Assembly (NCBI GenBank): GCA_048498035.1
Contig: JBEHYT010000011.1
Location: 1-64,000 of the forward strand
Source: CADEDV01 sp048498035
GTDB lineage: Bacteria; Bacteroidota; Bacteroidia; Chitinophagales; Chitinophagaceae
Direction: 5' to 3'
DNA length: 64,000 nucleotides
Shown in pieces: positions 50,414 through 59,566 of the stretch. Below the pieces are notes generated by a model. That model had not been told where the DNA came from and did no database searches. It worked only from the letters and a program-made list of their open reading frames with translations. The translations under genes were made by a program, and so were the position numbers. How positions within the stretch are numbered: the stretch's first letter is position 1; the number at the start of each line of letters is the position of its first letter.

Positions 50414-52669
50414 ATGATAGTTAGCAAGAAATACCTGATAACCGCCGGACTGGCCGTTGTGTGTTCCCAAGTAATTGTGGCCCAAGATGCTGCAACCGTG
50501 TTTTCTCAGCCCCCGGTGCCTGTTGAGAACTGTAAGCCGCCCAAGAACCGCGAGCTTTTTCATGATTATGTAGATAAAGAACAGGAACGGCTACTGGCAT
50601 CTGATGGGCATAAAGACAAAAAATTTACGCCTTCCGGCGATAACGAGATCAATTTCCGGCTTACCCAGGCTGCAACAGTGCGCGTGGATCAACTGCAATG
50701 CCAGATTGAAAATGACAGCCTGATGTCTGCCCAGGATAAAGTTCGTTACCTCCGCGGCATCGAGAGTGTTCTCCGTTTCTTTACAAATAATGTACTGGAA
50801 AAACATATCAACGCGGTTTTTCTTCCCGATATCCTGTCTACCTACGAACGATGCATGGTGGCAGACCGCGATAAAAAATCCATTGAACCCATCATCCAGA
50901 ACGTTCCCTATGCCGTTGGTTACTCAGTTGCAAAAGCCGACCGGATCACATTTGAAAGAAACCCGGGCTATGTGGTTGCGCAGCAAAACCTGCTGCTGAA
51001 ATATTGCACGATCCACCCCGACAGGACTTTTCAAACGCTGAAAGACAATCCCGGGCTTCCTTTCGCCGATAGTCTCATCCGCGTAGACGGGAAAAAATTC
51101 CCCCGCCAGTTGTACGACTATTCCCAGGCAAGCAACAAACTGGGATACCAGATCCGCGCCATCAATGATGATCTGTTTATCCAGTCGGTTGTAAAAATGG
51201 CGCGTAGCAAAGACGGGCAGCAATATTTTCCATTCCTGGATAATATCGTGCACGGCAAAATGACTTTTGATGATATCGATTCAGTAAAAGACGATTCCAT
51301 ACTCTACTATCGCCTGTTGGTAAAAACGCAGATCGAATATGCCGGCCGCGCTATTAACCATGATACCGCTTTTGAAGCGAAATCAGTTTGGGATAAATTG
51401 GAGAATCGTGCCCGGGAAGTGTTTGTAAATACGATTAATGGATTGCATGAGTCTGATGATGTAACCCGTTTTAAAGTGATTCAGCCGCTCAATGCAGAGG
51501 AATTATATTACCTGGCCGTGGCTACCGACGGGTTAATTTATACATCCAGCTTTGTAAAAGGCGTGTACCCATTGATGATGAAACGGATTGATAATCGAAG
51601 CGATTCATTGTTGAGGGTGGTACAATTTGACAAATACAGGAAGTTCATCAAAATGGCTGCGGGTTATAATACGCTCAGCAATTTCCTGGGATCGTTTCCC
51701 AATCCCAATGATGCGGCCAACCTGATGCGCGCATTTGTAAAAAACCTGGAGCGTACCGATGGTTTGGAAGATGGGGTAGATGTGGCGGACTCCTATGCTA
51801 GCATCGCTGAAAGCATCAAGCCGCTGGGGCGTGAAATGCTCGCCAACGTACAGGATAATTACAAGAGAAACGTTGCAGAAAATAATAAAAAGGGGATCGC
51901 CATTTATAACATTCTTCAGAAATTATTTCTCTCCGCCGATACCGCCAATAAAGTGGATCTCACCAAAGAGCTGGGCATTCCTCCCGTTTATGAAGTGCCC
52001 TTTCGCTCCCTGGCCAATGACAGCGGCAGGGTAATTATGCAGGTTTTCTTCTATGGCGACAAAGACGGGCAGGGCATTTTCAGGAGCTTCTCCGGCATTT
52101 TCAGCAATTCCAATTGGCGGATTACATCAACAGATCAATGGATCTGCATCAACTCTGTACGCGGCAAACCGGTTTCTATTTATGCCAACAAAGCGCTGCC
52201 CGAAGAAGGCGGAGAAGATGAAAAAGCGCAGCGCGCATTATGTGAATACCTGGAAAAAAATCACCTGGAACCAACGATAACGATCCACCGCGGACATAGT
52301 TATTACGCCAACTCAACCATCGAGCAGATGTTTCCCACCTCGAAAATCGTTTTCCTGGGCTCCTGCGGCGGTTATCATCTTATTCACGACGTACTGGAAA
52401 AAGATCCCGACGCACATATTATCGCTTCCAAACAAATTGGTAAATACGCCGTAAACGTTCCTTTCTTCAAACTGCTGACGGAAAAAATACGAACCGGTAA
52501 TAATATCGACTGGGTTCCGTTCTGGAAGGAATTGGATAAAATGGTAACGGTGGAAGGTTTCGAGGATTATATTCCTCCCTACAAAAACCTGGGCGCTTTG
52601 TTTATTAAAGCCTATAAGATTGCTACGGGTGAAGATGATGGCGCCAGCGATGATGAAAAAGCATTTTGA
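50414..52669 (+). CDS. Exported protein with C-terminal caspase-like (clan CD) peptidase-type motifs
   Basis: 751 residues. A signal peptide (1-23, ending IVAQ) is followed by a long helical region with many charged residues (about 45-570) that I cannot assign. The C-terminal ~190 residues carry ITIHRGHSYYANSTI (His625 and His628) and, 23 residues after His628, IVFLGSCGGYH (Cys651). The order His then Cys, each at the end of a hydrophobic strand with the Cys preceded by a small residue, is the arrangement of clan CD cysteine peptidases (caspase, gingipain, legumain). Activity is not proven. It has its own promoter and no operon partner. Confidence 0.6.
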   Translation: MIVSKKYLITAGLAVVCSQVIVAQDAATVFSQPPVPVENCKPPKNRELFHDYVDKEQERLLASDGHKDKKFTPSGDNEINFRLTQAATVRVDQLQCQIENDSLMSAQDKVRYLRGIESVLRFFTNNVLEKHINAVFLPDILSTYERCMVADRDKKSIEPIIQNVPYAVGYSVAKADRITFERNPGYVVAQQNLLLKYCTIHPDRTFQTLKDNPGLPFADSLIRVDGKKFPRQLYDYSQASNKLGYQIRAINDDLFIQSVVKMARSKDGQQYFPFLDNIVHGKMTFDDIDSVKDDSILYYRLLVKTQIEYAGRAINHDTAFEAKSVWDKLENRAREVFVNTINGLHESDDVTRFKVIQPLNAEELYYLAVATDGLIYTSSFVKGVYPLMMKRIDNRSDSLLRVVQFDKYRKFIKMAAGYNTLSNFLGSFPNPNDAANLMRAFVKNLERTDGLEDGVDVADSYASIAESIKPLGREMLANVQDNYKRNVAENNKKGIAIYNILQKLFLSADTANKVDLTKELGIPPVYEVPFRSLANDSGRVIMQVFFYGDKDGQGIFRSFSGIFSNSNWRITSTDQWICINSVRGKPVSIYANKALPEEGGEDEKAQRALCEYLEKNHLEPTITIHRGHSYYANSTIEQMFPTSKIVFLGSCGGYHLIHDVLEKDPDAHIIASKQIGKYAVNVPFFKLLTEKIRTGNNIDWVPFWKELDKMVTVEGFEDYIPPYKNLGALFIKAYKIATGEDDGASDDEKAF

Positions 52670-52736
52670 TACATTGTTATCGATGGGGATTGGTTAATTC
52701 TGACATTTCCCTCACCTTTGCCTTTCCTTTTCGCTC

Positions 52737-54488
52737 ATGTCTACCGCAAAAAAGAGCTTTTTTGATATCGCCCAATTGCGCCGAGTGTTCGGTTATGCTG
52801 CACCCTACAAACGGCAATTTGTCCTGTCTGTTGCATTAGCAATTTTACTGGCTGTAATTACACCCATACGGCCCATGTTGATCGAGGTGACCGTTAATCA
52901 ACATACCGCCAATGCCATTATTTATATTACAATTATCCAGATTGGGTTGTTGTTGGTGGAAACAGCCTTTCGATTCCTGTTTGCGTTTATCACGGCCTGG
53001 CTGGGACAGTCGGTAGTGCGTGACCTTCGTGTAGCCGTGTACCGGAAGGTACTGGGGCTAAACCTTTCGCAATTTGATACTACTCCCATTGGAACGCTCA
53101 CTACACGAACCATTAATGATATTGAATCCATCAATGATATCTTCGCAGAAGGCCTGGTGCCCATCATCGCCGATTTGCTTTCCATCGTGTGCGTGCTGGG
53201 TTATATGTTTTGGGCAGATGCCAAACTCACGCTTGTAGCACTGATCCCATTCCCTATCATGATCATCGCTACCTATTATTTTAAAGAAAGCATCAATAAA
53301 TCATTTTTCAGGGTGCGTAATGCGGTGGCTGCACTCAACGCCTTTGTGCAGGAACACCTTACCGGCATCGGCATCGTGCAGGCATTCTCATCCGAAAAAC
53401 GTGAATTTGATAAATTCAACACCATCAACCGGGAACACAGGAACGCAAATGTAAAAGCGATCTTTGCCTACTCCGTTTTTTTCCCGGTAGTGGAAATTGT
53501 TCTCGCGGTTTCTATAGGTTTAATCGTTTGGTGGACATCCCGCGAAGCGCTGGATTTAAAAGAAAGCCAGCAGGGAACTGTGATCTCTTTTATTCTTTGT
53601 CTCAATTTGCTCTTCCGCCCGCTGCGTGTGCTGGCGGATAAATTCAATGTACTGCAAATGGGCATAATTGCCAGTGAGCGCGTTTTCCGGGTAATGGATA
53701 ATGAAGATTTTATCCCGGAATCAAAAGCGGATGCCTACAAACCTGCTGCTCCGCTAAAAGGAAAAATACAATTTGACCATGTGTGGTTTGCCTATACCAA
53801 TGAGCATTATGTATTGAAAGACCTCAACTTTACCGTGGAGCCAGGGGAAACGGTTGCTATTGTGGGCCATACCGGTAGCGGTAAAACCACCATTATCAGC
53901 CTGCTTAACCGGCTCTATCATATTCAAAAAGGCGCCATACGGGTAGACGATGTAAATGTGGAACAATATGACCTTGATACGCTTCGGCGGAATGTGGGGG
54001 TTGTATTACAAGACGTTTTCTTGTTTTCGGGCTCAGTTTTGGACAATATCACGCTGCGCAACCCAGAAATTTCACGGGAAAAGGTGGAAGAAGCCGCCAG
54101 GCTGATCGATATGCATGATTTTATCATGGAACTGCCAGGCGGGTATGATTACAATGTGATGGAACGCGGGGCCACGCTTTCCCTCGGTCAGCGGCAGTTG
54201 CTTTCTTTTATCCGGGCACTTCTTTATAACCCGGCCATCCTGATCCTGGACGAGGCCACCTCCTCCGTGGATACAGAAAGCGAACAACTCATTCAACACG
54301 CCATCGATACGCTGATCAAGGGCAGAACTGCTATCGTTATCGCGCACCGGCTTTCCACCATCCGGAAGGCAGATAAAATCATCGTTTTGGATAAAGGAGA
54401 ACTAAAGGAAGCCGGAAATCACGAAGAACTGTTGAAAAACAAGGGATTCTATGCACAACTCTATGAAATGCAGTTTGAAAAGAAATAA
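52737..54488 (+). CDS. ABC exporter, fused permease and ATPase (MsbA-like)
   Basis: 583 residues. Six membrane helices (about 20-310) form the permease. The ATPase domain follows (about 340-583): Walker A GHTGSGKTTI, signature LSLGQRQ, in which the usual second glycine of LSGGQ is Leu, Walker B ILILDEATSSVD, and the H-loop IVIAHRLSTI. Such half-transporters work as dimers and export lipids, peptides or drugs; the substrate is unknown. The ATG at 52737 has a weak CACCTTTG element upstream. It is transcribed alone between the caspase-like gene and the ATP synthase cluster. Confidence 0.92.
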   Translation: MSTAKKSFFDIAQLRRVFGYAAPYKRQFVLSVALAILLAVITPIRPMLIEVTVNQHTANAIIYITIIQIGLLLVETAFRFLFAFITAWLGQSVVRDLRVAVYRKVLGLNLSQFDTTPIGTLTTRTINDIESINDIFAEGLVPIIADLLSIVCVLGYMFWADAKLTLVALIPFPIMIIATYYFKESINKSFFRVRNAVAALNAFVQEHLTGIGIVQAFSSEKREFDKFNTINREHRNANVKAIFAYSVFFPVVEIVLAVSIGLIVWWTSREALDLKESQQGTVISFILCLNLLFRPLRVLADKFNVLQMGIIASERVFRVMDNEDFIPESKADAYKPAAPLKGKIQFDHVWFAYTNEHYVLKDLNFTVEPGETVAIVGHTGSGKTTIISLLNRLYHIQKGAIRVDDVNVEQYDLDTLRRNVGVVLQDVFLFSGSVLDNITLRNPEISREKVEEAARLIDMHDFIMELPGGYDYNVMERGATLSLGQRQLLSFIRALLYNPAILILDEATSSVDTESEQLIQHAIDTLIKGRTAIVIAHRLSTIRKADKIIVLDKGELKEAGNHEELLKNKGFYAQLYEMQFEKK

Positions 54489-54737
54489 TTGCAGCCCTTG
54501 ATATTCTGCTTAGAAAATTGAATATCAGTCTTTTATCTTTTAGTCCAGCCTTTCCTGCCTGCGCCTTCTGCCGAATCGATTGATTTTAAATGTACAATGG
54601 CACACGGCCATCGCTTAAAATGGAATTTGCAAGAGCTAAAAAAATGCGATATCGCCCTGTCCCTTCTCCGTTAGAAAAAACAACCCGTTTTTGGGTAAAA
54701 TCCTTTTGTTCAAAGATTGTTTTTGGCTGTCCAGCCC

Positions 54738-54745
54738 TATCTTTG
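54738..54745 (+). promoter_or_regulatory. Promoter of the ATP synthase cluster, -7 element TATCTTTG
   Basis: Exact TAnnTTTG match, 20 nt before the atpB ATG. The same element occurs at the outer-membrane barrel gene (11456). Confidence 0.6.
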
Positions 54746-54765
54746 CGGCAAATTTCAGGGTGGGT

Positions 54766-55902
54766 ATGACCTATAGACTAACAAAATCCTTTACTGTAGC
54801 GGCTTTCAGCCTTTTTTTGATGCTATTTTCTGTGTCTGTACGGGCCGGAGAAGGTGGTGATCATGAAGAAGGGAAGAAAAGTAAGTTGAATGTTGGCGAA
54901 ACCATTTTTGAACACGTACTGGATGGTCACCAATTTCACTTTTTCGGCGCATCTGTTCCGCTGCCCGTAATCCTGTATTCTCCTCAAAAAGGGTTAAGTA
55001 CATTCATGTCGTCCTCTTTTCACCACGGTGAAAAAGTGCATGAAGGTTACCGCCTACTCACCAGTGAGACCATTGAAGAGCTGGGTCTTGATCCCAAAGT
55101 GTACCGTCCTGAGCAAATTGTAGCCGTTGATGAATACGGAAAGATACTGGACGATGTAAAAGTGTATGACCTTTCGCTTACGCGAAACGTAGTGCAGATG
55201 ATACTTGCGATGGCGCTGTTTGTCTGGGTGATGGTTCGTATTGCAAAACGCTACCGCTCCGGTGTGGGCGTTACGTCTGCACCTCGCGGATCGCAAAGCC
55301 TGATGGAGCCTGTTGTTACCTTTGTGCGTGATGAGGTGGCTAAGCCAAACCTGGGTCACAAAGCTGGTAAATACCTGCCCTATCTGCTTACTGTTTTTTT
55401 CTTTATCCTGATCAATAACCTCTTTGGATTGATCCCCGGATCTGCTAACGTAAGTGGAAATATCGCGTTTACGGCTATCCTGGGGTTGATCTCGTTTGTA
55501 GTTATCCTGGCCAGCACCAACAAACATTATTGGGGACATATCTTTAATCCGCCGGACGTGCCTTTTGGTGTAAAATTGATCCTGGTGCCGGTGGAGTTCC
55601 TGTCCGTATTCATTAAACCGTTTGCCCTTATCATTCGTCTTTTTGCCAACATGGTAGCAGGGCATATTATCATCATTTGTCTGATCTCGCTGATATTTAT
55701 TTTCGGGCAACTGAGTCCTGCTGCAGGATGGGGAGCGTCTCCGCTGGCGGTAGGGTTTACCATTTTCATTTATTTTATCGAGGTGCTGGTGGCCTTCCTG
55801 CAGGCATTCATCTTTACCATGTTGACCGCTGTATTCATCGGCCAGGCATTTGAAGGAAGTCATGATGATGTAGATCACCACGAAGACCCGGTAATTGTTT
55901 AA
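54766..55902 (+). CDS. atpB: ATP synthase F0 subunit a
   Basis: 378 residues, the proton half-channel of the F0 motor. The Bacteroidota type has a long N-terminal part: a signal-like hydrophobic segment (about 10-27), a charged extracytoplasmic region (GEGGDHEEGKKS; then LGLDPKVYRPEQIVAVDEYG), and then five helices. Essential features are NLFGLIPG, FIKPFALIIRLFANMVAGH with the conserved Arg, and FIEVLVAFLQAFIFTMLTAVFIG. The ATG at 54766 is preferred to an in-frame start at 54691 that lies upstream of the promoter. It heads atpB-E-F-H-A. Confidence 0.93.
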   Translation: MTYRLTKSFTVAAFSLFLMLFSVSVRAGEGGDHEEGKKSKLNVGETIFEHVLDGHQFHFFGASVPLPVILYSPQKGLSTFMSSSFHHGEKVHEGYRLLTSETIEELGLDPKVYRPEQIVAVDEYGKILDDVKVYDLSLTRNVVQMILAMALFVWVMVRIAKRYRSGVGVTSAPRGSQSLMEPVVTFVRDEVAKPNLGHKAGKYLPYLLTVFFFILINNLFGLIPGSANVSGNIAFTAILGLISFVVILASTNKHYWGHIFNPPDVPFGVKLILVPVEFLSVFIKPFALIIRLFANMVAGHIIIICLISLIFIFGQLSPAAGWGASPLAVGFTIFIYFIEVLVAFLQAFIFTMLTAVFIGQAFEGSHDDVDHHEDPVIV

Positions 55903-55933
55903 CACGTATTTTTTAACCATCAATATTCAGAAC

Positions 55934-56173
55934 ATGGATTTATTCTTTTTGGCGGAGCCCCTGGCAAGTGCTGGCGGTGCAATTGGAGCTGGCCTGGCAG
56001 CGGTCGGAGCCGGTATCGGTATCGGACAGATTGGTAAGGGCGCAGTAGAAGGTATCGCACGTCAGCCGGAAGCGTCTAACGACATCCGCAATAACATGAT
56101 CCTGACTGCGGCCCTGGTTGAAGGTGCTGCCCTGTTTGCGATCATCGTGGGCTTCCTTGCAATGATTCTGTAA
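55934..56173 (+). CDS. atpE: ATP synthase F0 subunit c
   Basis: 79 residues, two helices. The first has AGGAIGAGLAAVGAGIGIG and the loop is ARQPEA. The second carries the ion-binding Glu in ALVEGAALFAII. The residue after the Glu is Gly rather than Ser or Thr, which argues for proton rather than sodium coupling. The ATG at 55934 (MDLFFLAEPLASA) is chosen; an in-frame upstream start at 55895 would overlap the atpB stop. It is followed by hairpins at 56194-56254. Confidence 0.94.
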   Translation: MDLFFLAEPLASAGGAIGAGLAAVGAGIGIGQIGKGAVEGIARQPEASNDIRNNMILTAALVEGAALFAIIVGFLAMIL

Positions 56174-56193
56174 TCATTGCCGGAAAAAACATT

Positions 56194-56254
56194 ACTGCAT
56201 CCAATGCACAGGGCGGAGGATGCAGTTGTTTAAAACCTGCCGGAATTCAGGTTT
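56194..56254 (+). promoter_or_regulatory. Two hairpins between atpE and atpF
   Basis: Hairpin 1: ACTGCATCC (56194-56202) pairs perfectly with GGATGCAGT (56218-56226). Hairpin 2: AAACCTG (56233-56239) pairs with CAGGTTT (56248-56254), followed by GATTTTT. They lie in the 118-nt gap after atpE. Their likely role is to stabilise the atpE end of the mRNA or attenuate downstream transcription, so that c, needed in many copies, exceeds the other subunits. This is inferred. Confidence 0.6.
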
Positions 56255-56291
56255 GATTTTTCAGTTTGATAAAAAAATATAATCTTAATAC

Positions 56292-56786
56292 ATGGATCTG
56301 CTTCTTCCCAAATTAGGTTTGCTGCTCTGGACGCTTGTTGCATTCCTGGTCGTGTTTTTTATCCTTAAATCGAAAGCATGGCCGGCCATTATCAAAGGCC
56401 TTCGTGATCGTGAGAACAGCATCAACGATTCACTTGCAACTGCAGAACGCGTAAAGGCGGAAATGGCACAATTGCAAAGTGAAAACGAGCAATTACTGGC
56501 AAAAGCACGTGAAGAAAGAGCGCAACTGCTGAAAGAAGCGCGTGAAACAAAGGATCGCATCATCAACGAAGCGAAAGACCAGGCCAAGACGGAAGCCAAT
56601 AAAATTATCGCCGAAGCACAGGCTGCTATCAATGCACAAAAAATGGCAGCACTTACCGAGGTGAAAAACCAGGTAGGTAAACTGGTGATTGAAGTAAGTG
56701 AAAAAGTACTTCGCCGGGAACTGGCCGGTAAAGACGCACAGGAAGCTCATATTAAAGGGCTTGTTGACGAAGTGAAACTGAACTAA
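56292..56786 (+). CDS. atpF: ATP synthase F0 subunit b
   Basis: 164 residues. One N-terminal membrane helix (LPKLGLLLWTLVAFLVVFFIL) and a long charged coiled coil (about 30-140) form the peripheral stalk linking F0 to F1. The coiled coil is rich in Glu, Lys and Ala (for example EQLLAKAREERAQLLKEARE). The length is typical. Confidence 0.95.
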   Translation: MDLLLPKLGLLLWTLVAFLVVFFILKSKAWPAIIKGLRDRENSINDSLATAERVKAEMAQLQSENEQLLAKAREERAQLLKEARETKDRIINEAKDQAKTEANKIIAEAQAAINAQKMAALTEVKNQVGKLVIEVSEKVLRRELAGKDAQEAHIKGLVDEVKLN

Positions 56787-56835
56787 TCAAAGCCCGTTCC
56801 TATTAAGTCATTATTTCAATTAGCTCATTTATTAT

Positions 56836-57399
56836 ATGCCAAATCCACGTTTAGCAACACGGTACGCAAAATCACTGATGGATCTCGCCCTGGAAAAGGG
56901 TGAGCTGGAAAAGGTGTTTGCTGATATACAATGGTTGCAGGCTGTGTGCCGCTCCAACCGGGATTTTGTAAACCTGCTTCGCAGCCCGGTGATCAAGGCA
57001 GACACCAAACGGAAAATTGTAGAAGCCGTTACTGCCAATCAATTGGGTGAGCTGACCAATGCATTTGTAAAATTGCTGATCATTAAGGGACGCGAAAGCA
57101 ATCTTCCCGAAATCGTTACAGCATTTATCGCTGCTTATAAAGAACATAAACATATTCAGACCGTAAAGCTCACAACCGCAGCTCCGCTGGATGAAAAAAC
57201 CCGCCAGTCACTGATAGACCAGGTAAAAAAGGCTGGTAATTTTCAACAGGTGGAAGTGGAAGAAAAAGTGAACCCGGACCTGATCGGCGGTTTTGTACTG
57301 CAGGTGGGCGATCAACTGGTGGATGCCAGTGTTGCCTATGACCTCCGCAATATTGCCAAGCAATTTGAGAACAACGACTTTATTTACAAAATTCGATAA
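56836..57399 (+). CDS. atpH: ATP synthase F1 subunit delta
   Basis: 187 residues. The N-terminus NPRLATRYAKSLMDLALEKGELEKV is the delta-subunit signature, and the C-terminal part contains VNPDLIGGFVLQVGDQLVDASVAYDLR. It joins the peripheral stalk to the alpha subunits. It begins 49 nt after atpF and precedes atpA by 62 nt. Confidence 0.95.
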   Translation: MPNPRLATRYAKSLMDLALEKGELEKVFADIQWLQAVCRSNRDFVNLLRSPVIKADTKRKIVEAVTANQLGELTNAFVKLLIIKGRESNLPEIVTAFIAAYKEHKHIQTVKLTTAAPLDEKTRQSLIDQVKKAGNFQQVEVEEKVNPDLIGGFVLQVGDQLVDASVAYDLRNIAKQFENNDFIYKIR

Positions 57400-57461
57400 C
57401 CACAAGTCGTACCCGCAACAACGGATATCGACACAACAATTACAATCTAAAGATTACGTAT

Positions 57462-59042
57462 ATGGCAGAGATTAAACCGGATGAAATAAGTGCGATACTG
57501 CGCCAGCAGTTGAGCAACTTTAACGCCAGCGCCGATTTGGAAGAAGTGGGTACGGTGCTGCAGGTGGGTGATGGTATCGCCCGCGTGTATGGACTGGGAA
57601 ATGTTCGCTACGGTGAACTGGTAGAATTTGAAACAGGCGTACGCGCTATCGCCCTCAACCTGGAAGAAGATAATGTGGGTGTGGTATTGATGGGTGAAAG
57701 CAGCGGTATTAAAGAAGGCGCAAAAGTTCGCCGCACCGGTCAAATCGCTTCTATTAAAGTAGGAGAAGGAATGGTAGGTCGCGTGGTAAACACATTGGGA
57801 CAACCCATTGACGGACGAGGCCCTATCAGCGGAGAACTTTATGAAATGCCACTGGAGCGTAAAGCCCCGGGCGTTATCTTCCGTGAACCTGTAAAAGAGC
57901 CGTTGCAAACCGGTATCAAAGCAATTGACGCCATGATCCCCATCGGCCGCGGCCAGCGGGAGCTGATCATCGGTGACCGTCAAACCGGTAAAACAGCGAT
58001 TGCCATTGATACGATCATCAATCAAAAAGAATTCCTGAAAGCCGGGAAACCGGTTTACTGTATTTATGTAGCGATTGGTCAAAAAGCTTCAACCATTGCG
58101 GGTGTGATGAAAACCCTGCAAGACAACGGAGCAATGGAATATACCACTATCGTTGCCGCCTCTGCATCTGATCCTGCACCGCTGCAATTCTATGCACCAT
58201 TTGCCGGAGCTGCCATTGGTGAATATTTCCGTGATACCGGTCGCCCTGCATTGATCATATATGATGATCTGTCCAAGCAAGCCGTTGCCTACCGTGAAGT
58301 ATCATTGCTGCTTCGCCGCCCTCCTGGTCGTGAGGCATATCCTGGTGACGTATTCTATCTCCACAGCCGTTTGCTGGAACGTGCCGCGAAAGTGATCAAC
58401 AACGATGAGATCGTAAAGAACATGAACGATCTTCCCGATTCTATCAAACACCTCGTAAAAGGCGGTGGTTCTTTAACAGCCCTGCCAATCATCGAAACAC
58501 AGGCCGGTGACGTATCCGCTTATATCCCAACTAACGTAATCTCGATTACGGATGGTCAGATCTTCCTGGAATCAAACCTGTTCCTGTCCGGTATCCGTCC
58601 TGCCATTAACGTTGGTATCTCGGTAAGCCGTGTGGGTGGTAACGCACAGATCAAATCCATGAAGAAAGTGGCCGGTACGCTGAAACTTGACCAGGCCCTC
58701 TACCGTGAGCTGGAAGCCTTCTCCAAATTTGGTGGCGATCTTGATGCTGCAACCAAGAACGTAATTGATAAGGGAGCCCGTAACGTGGAGATCCTGAAGC
58801 AACCACAATACTCACCATTTGCAGTGGAAAAGCAGGTAGCTATTATTTACCTGGGTACAAATGGTTTGTTGAAAGACGTTCCTGTAAACAGGGTAAAAGA
58901 GTTTGAAGAACATTTCCTGATGGAAATGGAAAGCAAACTGCCTGAAGTAATGGCGGAATTCAAAAAAGGAAACCTGCCGGAAGACGGTATCAGGAAGATG
59001 GTAGAATTAGCCAACGGGCTGATTCCTTCCTACGCGAAATAA
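57462..59042 (+). CDS. atpA: ATP synthase F1 subunit alpha
   Basis: 526 residues, one of the nucleotide-binding subunits. An N-terminal beta-barrel region (VGTVLQVGDGIARVYGLGNVRYGELVEF) is followed by the P-loop GDRQTGKT (171-178), a helicase-like nucleotide fold (LIIYDDLSKQAVAYREVSLLLRRPPGREAYPGDVFYLHSRLLERA) and the C-terminal helical domain. A terminator follows directly, so the cluster ends here without atpG, atpD or atpC. Confidence 0.97.
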   Translation: MAEIKPDEISAILRQQLSNFNASADLEEVGTVLQVGDGIARVYGLGNVRYGELVEFETGVRAIALNLEEDNVGVVLMGESSGIKEGAKVRRTGQIASIKVGEGMVGRVVNTLGQPIDGRGPISGELYEMPLERKAPGVIFREPVKEPLQTGIKAIDAMIPIGRGQRELIIGDRQTGKTAIAIDTIINQKEFLKAGKPVYCIYVAIGQKASTIAGVMKTLQDNGAMEYTTIVAASASDPAPLQFYAPFAGAAIGEYFRDTGRPALIIYDDLSKQAVAYREVSLLLRRPPGREAYPGDVFYLHSRLLERAAKVINNDEIVKNMNDLPDSIKHLVKGGGSLTALPIIETQAGDVSAYIPTNVISITDGQIFLESNLFLSGIRPAINVGISVSRVGGNAQIKSMKKVAGTLKLDQALYRELEAFSKFGGDLDAATKNVIDKGARNVEILKQPQYSPFAVEKQVAIIYLGTNGLLKDVPVNRVKEFEEHFLMEMESKLPEVMAEFKKGNLPEDGIRKMVELANGLIPSYAK

Positions 59043-59066
59043 GAACGATTTTTTCTTACCATATAT

Positions 59067-59099
59067 CCCGGTTGCGAATAGCGACCGGGATTTTTTTTG
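59067..59099 (+). terminator. Intrinsic terminator of the ATP synthase cluster
   Basis: CCCGGTTGC pairs with GCGACCGGG (one mismatch) across GAATA, then ATTTTTTTTG. It lies 25 nt after the atpA stop codon. Confidence 0.9.
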
Positions 59100-59566
59100 C
59101 ATTAAATGGTTGAAAATAAGCGGTGTCTGGCTTTCATACGTATATAGTCAACCCTATTTTATCGTATTTTTCCCATCTATCAATTTTAGTTGGAATCGTA
59201 AAAATGCGTAAAATTACGTGCCTTGAAAGGCGATTTTAAACGCCAAATTGAAAAAATGTTTTTGTTTTATTGGTTTGATTATCAATTAGTACGGTTTTTA
59301 CGATGCAGAAAATACGGTTTTTTTAAGAAAAACTTCGCGTAAAACTTGCATCCGTAAAAATCGCATATTATTTTAGCATCCGATTCGCAAATACCCTAAG
59401 AAAACAACGTAATCCGACCAGTGAAACCAACCGCTCTCCTACGGGACTTTACGTCCGGCGTCGTTTCATCACAATTTAGGCCGTCTTACTTGCGCTCTCA
59501 GGGTCAACCAACAAATCCGAGACCCCTATAGCCAATTTTTCGAATTCCAACCCTAAAAAAAAAGTG
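59100..59566. other. Long AT-rich intergenic region with CGTAAAA-type repeats
   Basis: About 470 nt without a supported gene. CGTAAAA occurs repeatedly at about 59197, 59207, 59337 and 59352, and the reverse TTTTACG at about 59295, in the 170-nt stretch 59195-59365. The first two copies are 10 bp apart. The region also has many T/A runs. It is probably the control region of the T9SS cargo gene. Confidence 0.5.

Noticed and set aside
55054..55923. 289-residue minus-strand frame opposite atpB
   Set aside because: It is complementary to a clearly conserved coding gene, is rich in His, Arg and Gln as expected for antisense reading, and has no promoter, domain or plausible neighbour.
57447..58082. 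211-residue minus-strand frame opposite atpA
   Set aside because: Shadow of atpA; no signal, domain or promoter.
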